From Gnetum montanum (Eukaryota; Streptophyta; Gnetopsida; Gnetales; Gnetaceae), in assembly GCA_015680685.1 (NCBI GenBank), contig MNCI01034978.1, positions 285,884-349,883 on the forward strand: a stretch of DNA of 64,000 nucleotides. The letters are read 5' to 3'. Made by a program: the position numbers and the translations under genes. The first letter of the stretch is position 1, and each line of letters starts with the position of its first letter. Positions 1 through 13,327 of this stretch are shown here, in pieces. The notes beneath the pieces are model-generated. The model was not told where the DNA came from, ran no database searches, and worked only from the letters and a program-made list of their open reading frames with translations.

Positions 1-1355
1 TCAAATAACCCTTTTTATATCTACTTTGACTTTTTTTTAACATAAGTTAGAGTTATGGTACATCCTATGGCTTCTCAACCAAAAGCCATCTTCAGCATCC
101 CAAATTCGACGTTCTACATCATCTGCAATGGAGTTTCTGGTCTTATATTCAGCTCTTACCAAAAATAATATCTCACATTGTGTGTAGCATCATTTTTAGT
201 TTTTCTTTTGTAGCTTTCAATGTTTATGTCCAACATCATCTCCTACATCGATTCTAACTTAGCTCTTTTGGGTAAATTAGCTCTTTAGCATTCAATGCTA
301 GCTTGTTCTTCGACATCCAACATTAATCTTTCTTTTAACGTCCAACACTAATTTTTACAATAATCACCTACACATCAATTCTCCTATCTAGAACCTTCTA
401 GAAGATTTTGTAGATCATAATGCATTGTTCCTTTACAATGTATGAGGCATTTTCAGCGTATAAATAAGTGGATACTCCTAAATAGAAAGAGGTTGGCATC
501 TAGTAGCATCTGCTTGGGTTTTGAAATGGTTGACTTTCTTTGGTACTCAATGCAAACTATCTTTGCAACTTAAGTGATTTGAAAAACCCTTCTAAAGGTT
601 CTACCTTTTGCAAAATAAGGAATTTCCTTCTAAAGATATCAGCCTTTCTAATTTCTCTTTTCCTTTTTCTTGCTAATGCATTTAGATCCCCTTCATGTTG
701 TCCTTCTAATACATGGAGAGTTGCTTAGAATCATGTCAATACACTGATTTGATCGATCCTTTTTGCTTAGTCAACTTTTGAATCTATAAACGTTGTTGTT
801 AGTTCTGCATCAGGTGCATGCATCAGAGAAAGAATGAACTAACATAGCTCCTTGTTAGATGTTTTTGATCCCTGGTACATCTCCTAAAACATTCATATCA
901 AGTTCCAATTTCTTTGTCTTGTAATCTAGATATGCCTATCTTATCTTTTCTATTTCTAGTATTATCCAGGTGTGTTTCATATTTGTTTTTAATGTTTCCC
1001 TTCTAGATCTAACTTTCTGAATCTATTTTATTTTTTTCTTTATTTCGAAATGCCTTTTTTTCTAGCCACACACCACATTTATTTAATTTTGGTTCATGTT
1101 ATACATGTTTTCCCTATTTATTTTCTATTAGCTATTCCATGTGAGTTATTTTCTACTTTTATTCACTAGCATTTGGCAAAAATGCCTGTCTAGAGTTGTC
1201 AGATTTTTCCAATGACTTGCAAGTCTCCTTTTGATTTGAGAAAGATTAATTAAGAGATTGGTTTTCTTAGACCATTTGGTGGCCATGAGATTATCTTGAT
1301 CAATTTTACATTAGGTTGTGTTAGATTTTGTATTACAATGATTTTTACCACAACA
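1..1355 (+). repeat. 5' LTR of Tat-like Ty3/gypsy element F, cut by the window edge
   Basis: This is the left LTR of the oldest element in the window. It aligns along its length, with many substitutions, to 16239-17551: compare the blocks beginning TTAGAGTT at about 48 and 16268, and the shared 3' end around TTTACCACAACA. The right copy begins TGTTG and ends CAACA, an inverted terminal pair; here the left terminus lies just outside the window, so the target duplication cannot be checked. The short open frame at 540-728 falls inside the LTR and has no coding support. Confidence 0.85.
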
Positions 1356-1360
1356 TCTTT

Positions 1361-1380
1361 TAGGCGCTAGAAGGAAGACC
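1361..1380 (+). other. Primer binding site region of element F
   Basis: Directly after the LTR end comes TAGGCGCTAGAAGGAAGACC. This resembles the TGGCGCTAGAA-type primer sites seen in Tat/Ogre elements, which I recall being assigned to tRNA-Arg. The first bases are mutated. The position 5 bases inside the LTR is right for a primer site. Confidence 0.55.
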
Positions 1381-1630
1381 TATATGAAACTAACATTGTT
1401 TCTAGGACTCACTCTTTGCTTACATTGCTATACTTTTTTTTCTATAGTTTCTATGTATCGAAAGCATGCTACATCAAAATATTGATGTCACATCAATCCT
1501 TTGTGACTTTAATGTTTTTATCAAACAAAAACTTCTTACCTTTTGTTTCAAGTGTGAACCTATTTTTAGGGATAAATTGATGCACTAGGAACAGTCCTGT
1601 GAATTCACAGTCACTTTTACAATTTTAGCT

Positions 1631-4200
1631 ATGGCATTATCCTCTAATTCAAGTTTCTCTGAGATTCAAAAGCTCATGGACTTAAGGAAAAATTAGAGAT
1701 TTTTAGAAGGACTATGTCTAAAGAACTACAAAATAGCCTATGCCAAACATGAGCTAGGCTATCTTTTTACACATGACATGTTCAAGCTCATGCTAGAATA
1801 CAAGCAAGTTAATGATCTACCACCTTTCCTTCCCAATCTAGATCATCTAATTGAACTGGATAATGAGGAAGCTAAGAAAGTAGTAGAATTGATTATGGAA
1901 TAAGAAAAGATATAAGAATGCATACATTTATAGATTGAAGAGGTTATGTTAAAAAATATCTAGGATCAACCTCTCAATCCTCACATCACTCTTAAAGGAA
2001 GAAGAGGATGTGTGGACGTCGAATTTTACATTTACTTGATAGATAAAGATGAAGAGCAACTAACATGAGAGCTTGGCAAAAGAAATCCACTGTTGCATCA
2101 CATCCATAACATCATCATTATAGTAGCTTAAAGCACTTTAGTTGAATCTGTTTCTCCTACCACAAAGCTATTCAACCTTTCCACAAGCTATATTCCTCCC
2201 TACCATTTATTTTCTCCTAAAAATTATAGCAATCCCCATTCCATTTTCCAATCCTTTATTCTACCTTTTGAAACTCCTTATTATATCCCTCAACCACAAC
2301 CTACCATACCTCCTTTTTAGTCTATTTCACTTCCTACTTCTACTGTTCCACCCATGTTTAGCCTTCCCCAATCTATTATCATGTATTCCTTTCTTATATA
2401 CCCATCCCATTCAATCTCATTGTCTATACATGCTCTTAAAAGTTTTGGACTCATTTCCTAGATGCATTCTCCCCTAATATCTTTACTTGCTACCACAACT
2501 CAACCCACTATTAGCTTAATGACATGATGCTCTATCTTCGAAACACCAAAGACAAAATAGCAAAAGCATTGAGCATATAAGAAAACTCTCATGTTTCCTT
2601 GAATTGAGTCTTAAGTGATTCCATAAGCTCTATCATTCCCTTGCTAATCCTACCTAAGGGAATTTTTCTACCAACTTTCACAAAGTACGATGGTGAAATA
2701 AGAGATCCCATGAATCATGTGATCACATTCAAAAATGAATGCATGCTTTTGGCCCCTTACCTTAACATTATGCTAAGATGCTTTTCAAATTCTCTTTATA
2801 GAAGAGCTTTATATTGGTATAGGTCCTTAGCACATGGATCTAATACCTCTATAGAGAAATTGTTGGAAGCTTTCATTGAATGCTTCAAGTTTAATGTGCC
2901 TCAAAGCACAAGTATGATGTCTTTTATTATCATTAAAAAAAATTCAAATGAGCTCATTAACAAGTTTATTTCTTGATAGACAATAACATCAACTAAGCTG
3001 TCATATCATTTGGAGCAATTCCATGTACAAAACATCTTTGAAGTTATAGTGGTTAACTATATTCAAAAGAGGATGCCTTATCCTAAGCCTCATTCTTTGA
3101 ATGATGTCTTCCTAGCTGCTAGATGCATTGAAGAAGTTGCTATTCAATGTGATGTCTAGGAATTCTTATCAATCCTTAATAAGGCTAACAAAGCTACAAA
3201 ACAAGAAATCGACAACTAACCTCTTTAGGTGTATCTTCTTTTCCTAAGGAAAAAAATAGTGTTCCCTTAGTTATTTCTTCTTCTTTTACACAACAATGCT
3301 AACCTCAAAGAAGTTAAGACCAATACACCAAGATACCTATGAGGCACTCTGTACTTTTAAACAGTCTTTGTAGGTATGGCCACCTTAAGAAGAAATAAGT
3401 CTTTGATCAAGCAAGAGCACACTACCATCACATATAACTTATATTTATGGATCCTTTTCAAACACATAAAGTTGGCCCTGATGTGCCTAAGTGGTATGAC
3501 TACTAGAAATATTGATACTATCATGAGACTATTGAACATGATATAGATAACAATAGGAATCTAAAGGATGACATCTAGGATCTCATAGATAAGGGCAAGA
3601 GAGCAAAGAAGAGCGATCCATCCACTATGCATCTAGATAATCAACAACATGAGATGTTTTAGAATCCCTTGGGAGCTAGAGGTACAATTTCAACTTTTGA
3701 CCTTGAATATAAACCTCATAAATCCTCAACTAGGGAGCCTTACATCATCTACTAGTTTGACTACAAATAGCCCTAACAGTCATTGTCATAACCTCAAAAA
3801 CCTTACATGATCCATTAGTCTGACTATGTCACTATGCCATCAAAACCAAACTATTCTTCTTCACCTTCCTATCATATTCATGCTCCACAATCTTGTCACT
3901 CTACTCCTCTTCCTTAACCTATGTGTCATTCTTATTTATATTCTATTCCTTATCATGTAGAATCTCAAGATATCTCTTCAACTATTGCATTTCAAACATC
4001 CATTCAGCCTTTTCCATCACCTCAAATACAAATCCTTATTCATGGTTAGTAGGCTAATGAGTCATGATTAGATAAGTAGAAGGAAAAGGCTACTAATGCA
4101 CATAGAAAACCTTCTCAAACAATAAAGAGGGTTTCTTTCTAACAAAAGTAGACTACTTCCTCAAGCAATCTCCTTCCTTTATCCAATCTTGTACAACTAG
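1631..4200 (+). pseudogene. gag: Degenerate gag of Tat-like Ty3/gypsy element F
   Basis: Gag would encode the structural protein of the retrotransposon particle. A coherent but broken reading begins with ATG at 1631 (MALSSNSSFSE). It continues through a proline-rich stretch (about 2130-2500) to the Retrotrans_gag core at 2641-2976, where an unbroken 111-codon frame carries LPTFTKYDG, a YWYRSL block and FIECFKFNV. Near 3500-3600 the YHHET...EHD...LKDDI.DLID block matches the Tat-type zinc-knuckle neighbourhood, with its cysteines lost. Many in-frame stops are TAG or TAA where CAG or CAA is expected. It lies between the primer site and the protease, in the usual order. Not functional. The hydrophobic frame at 2142-2477 is the wrong frame of the proline-rich stretch. 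Confidence 0.8.
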
Positions 4201-4259
4201 TTACAATAGCACCTACTCTACAAGCATCTTACCCTATGGACAATAATTTCTTATAGCAA

Positions 4260-4870
4260 ATGACCATGATTGTTCATTCTAAAGGCATCAACTTGTCCTC
4301 GTGTGACCTCATGGAAACCTTTAAAGAACATCGTTTTGTATTATATGATGTTCTTAAGAGGACCGTGGTCCCAAGTGACATTCCTACTCAAATGGAAATT
4401 ATAACTTTCTTTCTCCAAGTTCGTCATTATGAATCAAATAGCCTAAACTTCCATGGTGAGAACATTAAGACAAACTTAAAGATGAGAGATGTCTATCACT
4501 TATTGCTCTACATCACCATCAAGGTATCACCTGAAGCTTCAATTCCACTAATACATGTTAATGATGTCATTGGATCTAACATGATCACATGGACTATTAT
4601 CAAGCATCTTGGTCTCTATTATCAGGTAACTTTCAATAAAACCTATATTAATTTCATCTCTTTTAATATTATGTGAGTAGAAGTTCAAGGTTCCATTAGG
4701 TTTCCATTCATGGTAGGCGATTATGTGTAGTCTAAAGCTCTTTTCATGACCATATGTCAGTGTCCAAATGTCAATGGAATACTAGGATGCCCTTGGCTAG
4801 CTCAACATCGAGTTTTATCTTTGGAACATTAAGAGATATACATCCATTTTTGTAACCATAACATAGTCAT
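4260..4870 (+). pseudogene. Degenerate retropepsin (protease) of element F
   Basis: A 138-codon frame at 4260-4676 continues past stops to about 4870. Landmarks of the Ty3/gypsy aspartic protease are visible in order: a PLIHVND segment standing where the catalytic D-S/T-G loop would be (the motif is destroyed), an IIKHLGL helix, a V.GSIRFPF strand, then NGILGCPWL, which corresponds to the family's LGRPWL signature. This matches the protease placed between gag and RT in Tat elements. The active-site triplet is lost and stops are present, so it is inactive. The fold assignment rests on order and the LG.PWL motif. Confidence 0.7.
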
Positions 4871-5600
4871 CTTGGTGAACAAACAATTTTTAAGTATTTC
4901 TCACTTAGATCAATAAGCTCTCCCTTATTAGCTTAGTGGCAAATTGGTTGATATTAAACATGAACCTATGGGCCAACCTATAATTCCTTTTTTTCTAAGA
5001 ATTTGGCTATAACTGTAGATCTATTAGACTTAAGTGATGAGTCTATCTTCAACATCAAGTTTTTTAATATATATTTAAGAGAACTTGACATATCCTCACC
5101 TAAAAAGAAGGATTCCTCTTATCCTTCCCATTCAATTGCTTAAAATCTCATTGCAAATGTAATAACATTGGATGTTTAGGTTTTCAAGTCTTTCTTTTCT
5201 TGTTTTCCACTTTCTTCTAAGTGATAGACATCTACTAGTACCTATTAGAGATACCTTTAATTTTTTATGTTGTTTGCTTTCATTTGGTAATGATGGTTAG
5301 TAAACAAACTCCTATTAATTTCTATTCCTATCATTTTTAATTATTTTTTGTTAAATGACAATGTTAAATTAATAAATGATTATTAACATAGAATCATGTT
5401 GATTTCATAAAAATTAATTACATAAATATGGATAGCTTGAAATGACTTGAAATTATTTATTTATTTTCATAAATAAATCTTTTAAAGCTGATGCACATCA
5501 TAACTTTTGACATGACATCTTATTATCTTAATTCTAAACACACTTGACTTTTTACAACAATTCTCTATTTCAAATGTATATGACACACAAGATACAACTT
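4871..5600. other. A+T-rich stretch between protease and antisense gene
   Basis: Up to about 5150 there may be more of element F's polyprotein linker, but no motif is readable. From about 5230 to 5600 the sequence is very A+T-rich and shows nothing I can name. The left edge of whatever brought in the antisense gene probably lies in this stretch. Confidence 0.4.
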
Positions 5601-5607
5601 AGCAACT

Positions 5608-8600
5608 TTATTTATCTCCCATAGCTTCCTTCTCTTCTTCTTCATAAATCTACATTAAAGTAGGCTCTTCTACTAGTTTCTTGTTGTTCTTCCCAAGGTC
5701 TACATGAAAAAATCAAGATGAATAGGTTTGTTTTATTTTTTTCTATCAAATATAATAAAATAAAATGATTCTTTAATGTCCCGATGCTTACCTTGTGTTT
5801 TTGTATATATTTCCAGTATCCTCTCTTCTATCTTCTTCAAACTTATGTTGGCCATGTCTAATGCATTAAAGGCTAAGCCTAGAATCTTTGATAGAATATT
5901 ATCTCACTCTTCTTTGTAGGGTTTTAATTCCTTTGTAGTGATATCATCATCATTTCCTGCTACCATAGGTTCTTCTTGAGAGCCTCCTCCTTCTTCTTCT
6001 GGTGCAATGATCACCACACTATTTACAAAATCTTCAAACAATTCTTCTAGCTTTGTATGTTTAATAAATAGACTCCTTATTCCCTTGTCTATAAATAGAC
6101 TTTTATTCTCTTTTAATAACTTATAGTACACTATTTTGTATCATTTCTTATTTATTTGAAGTTTCGTTCCCCAATTCTTCCATGCTATTGTAGAATTCTC
6201 AGACCAGTCATGGCCAAGGTTGATCTCTTTCTTTCCATCAATGCTCTTTGGAATTCTACAGCTTTATTCTTTTCTATCCAATAAGTATGCAAAGGGGGGT
6301 TATGTCTCATCATGTTTCTGCCTCTTATTTTTTATTCCTCTAATAGCTTTACCTAGCTGAATAACATCTATATTTGATGCTCATTTTCCTCTTTTTCTTT
6401 CCATGGTTACTGTAAGGAGTTTAGGAGTATGACATTTGTGTTGGCCTACTCTATAACCAATACTCCCATATCTTTAGCATAATTGAGAGTAACACTTATT
6501 TTGTCTATAATAACCTTCTTTGTTACTATGTTTACACTCACCTTTGGATCATCGAAGGTCACTTAATCCTTATTTAACTTAATTTTTATCTCTCTGTCAT
6601 AAACAAGAGAACATTAAATTCTCTATCACTAATAATGGACATTATTTTATAGTAATAATGTTCTAATTTACTTACCTTCTCCTCAAGAGATCAAGTTAAA
6701 CTTCCTCTTCATATCCTCTGCAAAGCCTTTCAACATCATCTGCTTATCCTTTACACAAGCCTAAATCTTCCTTTTTATCTTTAGAAAAGAGAAGAAAATG
6801 ATTAAGTATTTTTTACATCTGTAGAATTAACATATAATTTTTCAATGTGACATTAATTACACTTACCATATGATGTGAAAAGATTAGAACTACTCACTTT
6901 CTTTATCCACTTACGAACCTTTGTGTCATTCAAAACTAGTTTGATTAATCAATGAGTGAGCCTATTGGAGGTGGGAGTAGGATCTCTAATTTTTGAAGCT
7001 CATCCTGTCCTCTATCCTTGCTATTTTGCTCTTCTTGATCTATTTCATCAAGGTTTAAACTAAATAGGTTCGAAAAAGAAGATAAACTTTCTATATCCTC
7101 TTTGTTCTCCTTAGATGAAAATAAGTCATGTAAGAAATCCATTTTCTCCATGCTCATACCTTTCTTTTGGCATTTTGAAGGTTGAATGTAATCTCTTAGC
7201 TTTCGGTGTCATTACTCTTTTATCATGAGTAACTTCTATAAAATAACTAAGTGTTAGTACCATGTTACTTCTAAAAACGTTAAAAAAATACACTATGTAA
7301 ATTACAATTAGTGGAATTTGTTAAACTAATAGATATTAATAAACTTACTTATTCTTTCATTTAGTTTCTCTTGGGAGACTTTAACTTCTAGGATCTTGGA
7401 AGAAATATCTTTCTCCTCAGTAAGAAATTTCCTCTTCCTTAATGCTCATTTTTAAATATATTTCTAAAGGTACTTTACAAAATCCATTTCTTCTATGCCT
7501 CTTCATCTCTACTTATCTTCTTTTGAGATTACTCATTATTTTCCTGTATCGACAATCCAACTTCTTTGGTATTTAATGCTAACATAAAAGGACCATTGCC
7601 ACTTGATGAGTCATGGTCTGTCAAGTCCTGTTATCGGACCCCTGTTATATGATGAGTCCTATTATCAGACCCCCAATATCGGGCCCTTGTTATCTAATGA
7701 GTCCCAATATCGGACCCTCGAGATTGGATACCCGATATCGCGACCTAACGTGATATTGCATACATAATATCATGGCCTATCTCCTTACCTATAAATAAGA
7801 GCCAGTGCCCTTGGTTTCCACATTAGTTCTTAGTCCCTTATCCAAACTATTGCAATTTTTTCCTTCTTAGAGTTAGAATTATTTCTTAGTGCATGCCCGC
7901 AGTGTGATGATTGTAATTGTACGACATCCTTTATTCGAGTGTGATGTACTTGGACATGCACATGACTGGAAACAAAGATCGATATTACTTCATCATTGCA
8001 GCATTCACTTAGTTTAATTATTTAATTGTTATTGTTATTTATTACTTTCATAGTTAATATCTCTTCACCATAAATTCCTTAAATGTGGAATGTGTATGAC
8101 TTAATCATGAGCATTTAAGTGTGACTACTTGGTATCCCAGTAGTGTACCTAGGCCATGCACTTGGTAATCCTAGTGGTAGTCATGCATGAGGTCCAAGAT
8201 GTGTATGGATGATTAAAGAATGGATGCTCATCGAACTTAAGCTAGCTTAGATTCTCTTCCCCTATCTCCTATTAGTCTAAATTTTCTCTCCCTTTTCCTC
8301 TTAGCTTAGTTAAAGTTATTTTCCATTACCTTCAGGAGTATCATTAGTTAGAAACATATCATACACCCCACTCTGGACTAAACCATACGTGATAAAGCAA
8401 TTACTAGTCTAGGTGGGAAGACAACAAACTACGATCAACGAGTAACTATTTGGATACCACAACCAGCCCATTTATGGAGTTCAATCGGATCATGTGTGAA
8501 ACACTCATATTCGTATGGTTGAGTGTAGGGTACCTCGCCACTCATCACCACCAATGTTGTAAGTGAACATTAGACTTTCCAAGTGTTACCATAATAGGGT

Positions 8601-11449
8601 CTCAAGTCTACCATTGAAGCAATATCTTCTTACTTTTTTTCTCCTTGGGTAAATAACATTGTCACAGCTTTTATTCATCCATAATAGAAGCCAAAATTGA
8701 ACGTTTGACTTACTATCTTCTTCTTAACTTTTTTTTGCTCTTGGGATAGTTTCTTCATTTCTTCCACCACCCCTTGATAGATCATCAATGCGTAGTTGGC
8801 TACCCCTCCTTGGGTCATTACTCCATATAGCCCATATAAGCACATGGGGGCTAGATCCCACTTTTAACCTATATTATTGTAAAATAGACTTTCAATGAAT
8901 AATGAAAACAACTTCTTTAAGTCTTCATTTGTTTCCTTATGCATGTTAATGGTGTTTCTCTTTTTTGATCATACCCACTTTTCTATGATTGCAAGTTCTA
9001 CTAAATCTAGCTTGAAACTATTAATCTTTACTCTCCTCTTTAGGATTCCCAACCAATACCTTAGTGTAGCTAGATGCTAAGTGATAACAACTTATTTCTA
9101 GTCTATACATACAACAAAAACTACTGTCTCCACTAAATAGCTCTTTATTAACCCCACACTAGGGTAGAGATGCTTTAATCCCAAAGCACATAAAATCTCT
9201 ACTCTATTGAAATTATTAAAATATCATACTCCTTCTCCCTTAAATAGTTACTATTGAGCAATCTACTCTTTACTATTGGACCTCAACGCAAACTCTTCAA
9301 CTACTTCTATAACATTAATAGACTTGGCATCATCTATGCTTATTTGAGCTACAAGTAAGCATGTCTTATTATTAGTATCTTTGTCTAACTTCAAAAAACA
9401 TAAATATACAAAAATTAACTTTTTCTACTTACTCATTGGTCTTAGGATGATCCTTGACCACTTCAACTACTTATCATTATCTTCATGAACTTCATTCCAC
9501 ATTTGGTGAAGTCATCCTCAATTATTTTAATTGTTCCAAAACTTGTATAGTCTCAATCCCTTATACTACACATTGAAATGAGACATCCTGTGAGATCTCC
9601 AATTTTGATGCTAGGAGAGATCCCATAACAAGTTTTGCAAAAATGCTAGGTGATTTGGATGCTACATGTCCAAAACAAAAAATCTACATACTAATTGGCT
9701 CTAAGTTAGTTTTAGCCAAAATAAGACTAAATTTTCTCAACTCTTGAGCTTGTAACTCATCTTGCAACAAAAATTTAAGAGGCTAGTGCATTGGACATAT
9801 CCCTAGATGTCTAAGATCCAAGAACAATGTGCCATCAACACTAAATTTTTGATATTCTTACCCTTTTCACAAATTTCCCAATAATTTTCTATACACCAAG
9901 ATTTCCTTGGATAACTCCTCAATCTTTGATCTTTTCTCGAAGGTGATTTCTATGAGCTTTGTAGAGAATTTTGGTAGAATTTCTTCCAAGCCTCATAGAA
10001 TAACTTCTCACCCAAGCCCATCCAGATCACCACATGGAAGTGGATGATGTAGAACTTTAAAAATTTTGTAGCCCCTTGCATGCCCAAAGCTTTGGTGGCA
10101 TAAGCATGCTATTATCAAAGAGAAGCTTGCTTATAATGGGCCCTACTCTTCTTTGCTTATTCTCAAGAATATTCCTTTTGTCCACTAAGATGAAAAACAC
10201 AGACTTAATAACAAGGAGGTTAGGTGCCGCTACAACCCTAAAAAATAAACATTAAATAGTGTAGCATCAAAAAAAATCATGTTAAAACTACAACTTAATG
10301 ATAACATCAAAATATATTGAGTTTACGTTAGTTTCATGTTCAAATTTCCCTTTGATTGTCAAGGTGATCCATTGAAACTTAGTCATCAAACTTTGAAATT
10401 TTACATTAAAAAATACTTATTGTAAGATGTTGTTTTATGCTTTTCAATACTTATATATTTGGCAAAAACATCAACACATCAAAATTTCCATGTCGTGTTC
10501 TTTGCTAAAACCCCCAAAAAGCACATTTTTTCTAAAATTTGCAAAAATGATTACAAATTTGGCCATGAAAACATTTATTTAGCTACATTTCTACTTGTAG
10601 AACTTAATACATATACAAGATTTGGCTTAAACAAACAAAAATTACTAGATTTTCTACCCTAGTATCATTGTTCGATGCACTATAGCAATGACATGGAAAA
10701 CCATGATTTCTCTCAAACTAGGTATCAAACCTACTAAAAATCCTTGATGCATTTTGTATATATTATTTACAAACTAAGAAAAATCTCCACATGCATGAAG
10801 TTTCTAGAAATACAACTATCACAACCTAGAATTTATAAAGGTTTAGTTATTTAATTTAACTTATGTGATTAAATCTTTGATGTTGTTATATGCACTTCAA
10901 CAGTTTGGCCTAATTTCCTTGGTTAAATTAAAGGGTAACATTACTATTGTTAATGTTATTATTATTTTCCTACATAAGAGAATTTCATTTGCTTGCTAGG
11001 ATGTTTGTTAAAGTTTTGTATCCTTTATGTCACTACTATTAGAGCTTAGTCATAAATCTACTAAATATATTTTATGATTAAATATTGAGATCCAATTACC
11101 CCAAGAAGTTTTTCTTTTATTTGTTATCATGTCTTTATAAGTATTTGGCTATGTTCATTTTATTCTCTAATATTTTAAGTTCAAGTTCCAAAAAAACCCT
11201 AAACTACTAAGCAGCATTGAATCCAAACCTAGCATTACATTTAGATAGCAAAATTTCTTTAAAATCCCAAAATCTAAAACAACCATTACAACAAACTAAA
11301 TAAATAGTGTCAAAATCTCCAAAATTCCTAACTAAGGTTTGGATAACTTACATTTGAGCTTTAGGAGGAAGTGAGTAGGGTTAAGAAAGTCCCATGCTAC
11401 TGTTGGATCTACTCCTGGTTCCCTGTTTGCTACTACTACCAATTGTCAT
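5608..11449 (-). pseudogene. Intron-containing degenerate gene of unknown function, antisense inside element F
   Basis: Read on the minus strand this looks like a multi-exon gene. Exon 1 (11449-11352) starts ATG (MTIGSSSKQGTRSRS), is Ser/Arg-rich and ends at a good donor, GTAAGT. A large exon opens after TTTTTTAG near 10239, reads VVAAPNLLVIKSVFFILVDK and stays coherent to a donor near 9440. Another (about 9400-8700) ends in a Lys/Glu-rich coiled stretch before GTAAGT. Further acidic exons appear at 7157-6945 and 6131-5904; the last ends near 5608 (EEEEKEAMGDK, stop). Stops inside exons are nearly all TAA, TAG or TGA where CAA, CAG or TGG would fit. A solo LTR (7604-8547) interrupts it. I do not recognise the protein. 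Because it is antisense to element F, its introns would not be spliced from F's transcript. Alternatively it is part of a separate nested element whose ends are lost. Confidence 0.5.
7604..8547 (+). repeat. Solo LTR of the TGATGAG...CTCATCA family
   Basis: The sequence starts TGATGAGTC and ends CCACTCATCA, with a GATATC cluster, a TATA box (CCTATAAATAAGAG near 7788) and the U5 block shared with the LTRs of A, B and E. Flanking pentamers are CCACT on the left and CCACC on the right, a probable target duplication with one change. No internal sequence is present, so it is a solo LTR from recombination. Its first 130 bases contain about three diverged copies of a TGATGAGTCC..TATCGGACCC unit, making it longer (944 bp) than its relatives. 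Confidence 0.85.
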
Positions 11450-12000
11450 CTTTCTCCTTGTTGCCTAGATTCATTATCACTTTTATTCTAGTGTAAATAA
11501 AAGCTTTGGAACAAAAACCTTTCTTTTCCATTACTTTTATAACTTAGAAATAACACACACTAGGACTTTGAACATCTGAGATATTTTGATGTTGCTTAAC
11601 TTAGCTTTAAATGTCCTCTCTTTTATATGGAAAATATGACCTTGTGATTCTACTCCAAGTGAATATGGCTGCATTTTTGGAATCTATACTTTAACCTTTG
11701 ATCTTGAGTTACTCTGAAAGTTAGATATTTAAGACTCTTAATTCTTCTTGTCTTAATTTAACATCAAGTTCAACTTCTCTTGTATCCTCTTTAGACATCA
11801 CAGAGGTTGGGCTTTTTCAACAATCAAGCCTCTTCTTTCTTAATTAATAGTCTCTTTTAACAAATGATCACTTGCTTGATGTACTAGTACTAAGCCATAG
11901 GAGTGAACAAAAGACTCTTCAGCTTAGTGCCCTCCTTTTACAAAACCTTTAGGAAGCTATCCTAGCAACCACACAAAGCTATCTAATTTCTTCACTTGGG
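11450..12000. other. Spacer before the RT domain of element F
   Basis: No gene is recognisable from 11450 to about 11930. From about 11930 (CTAAGCC...) the frame leading into the RT domain may already begin. The right boundary of the antisense block relative to element F must lie here, but I could not place it. Confidence 0.35.
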
Positions 12001-12011
12001 GATACAATGAT

Positions 12012-13327
12012 ATGCTTGAGCTAGATCCAAAGCTAGTTCAACATAACATTATCTTGGAAGAATGTTCCATACCTATTAAACAAAATATTAGGAAAATTTG
12101 TTCTACTATAGCTTTCATTATAAAAGAAGATATTACTAATCTTTACATTATTGGATTTATCCATCCCATCAACTATTCTAATAAGGTTTCTAACATGATT
12201 ATAGTTCACAATAAGAATGGTGGCATTCGTATATGCATTGACTTTTGAAACCTCAACAAGGTCACTTTTAAGGATGACTTTCCTTTACCTCGCATTTATT
12301 AGCTTATAGACTCTATAGCTAGCCATGCTCTTCTATTCTTTATGTATGCATTCTTGTGTTACAACCAAATCTAGATAAATCTAAAGCACTAGTAGTATAC
12401 CACTTTCATAACTCTTTTGAAAACATTTTGCTATACTAAAATACCCTTTGAACTTAAGAATGTTGGAGCTACTTATCAATGAGCTATGAATTTTATCTTT
12501 AATGACATGATGCTCAAAATAGTTAATGATTATGTTGATGATCTGACCATCAAATCTACTTTGCCTATTGATCATGCTTTTAACTTAGACCAAGTTCTAA
12601 CTCGTTGTGACAAGTTTAACATGTTTTAATCTCAAGAAATGCATTGTTGAGGTTCTTACAAGAAAGATGTTAGGTTACATTGTTTTTCAAGATAGCATAA
12701 CTATTAACCCCAATAAGGTCAAAGCTATTCTAGATTTGGCACCACCTAAGAACATTAAGATATGTGAATTTTACAAGGTTTCCTTCAATCAATTTGCAAT
12801 TTTTTTTCACTTCCACTAATCACCTTCATCCTTTGAATCACTTACTTAAAAAATATACTTCTTTCATTTGGAACAAAGAGTTCCAAAAGGCCTTTGAATT
12901 TAGAAAACATGCCTTAACCACTCTTTCTATTTTACATCCTCTATAATTTAACCATCCTTTTTATCTCTATCTTTCCAAATTTGACCATTCCATATTTGTC
13001 ATGCTCTCTTAAAGAAGAGAAGATGGAGTTGATATTCCCATATACTACATATCTCTTCCTTTTTTATACTATGATACTAGATACTCCAACACCAAGAAAT
13101 TTTTTCTAAGTCTTATCTTCACCCTTAAGAAGTGGAGACATTATCATCATAATGCTAAGGTGTTTATTATCTATAAAGATAACATCTTCAAAGTCATTGC
13201 TAACAATCCTTTTGAAAACCATCGCTTAGCCCATTAGAAGAAATTTCTTATTGAGTTTGACCTTTATTTTTGATCTTAACACTCTATCAAAGATCAAGCC
13301 ATAGCAAATCTTATCTCTTCTTTTGAA
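12012..13327 (+). pseudogene. pol: Degenerate reverse transcriptase and RNase H of element F
   Basis: RT would copy the element's RNA into DNA; the attached RNase H would remove the RNA strand. The frame opens at 12012 with the RT N-terminus, then GFI.PI.YS and NGGIRICIDF (family: GK.R.CVDF). It continues to the catalytic YVDD at 12531-12542 within NDYVDDLTIKS, the Tat/Athila style of this motif. After 12950 a YLSKFDHSIFVML segment, IYYIS and RYSNTKKF...KKWRHY correspond to the RNase H that follows RT in Ty3 elements. Numerous stops and small shifts separate the pieces, so it is inactive. It is followed directly by a second RNase H. Confidence 0.85.

Noticed and set aside
2142-2477. Hydrophobic 111-codon plus-strand open frame
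   Set aside because: It is the wrong frame of the proline-rich part of F's gag; the neighbouring frame reads as a Pro/Ser-rich Gag linker.
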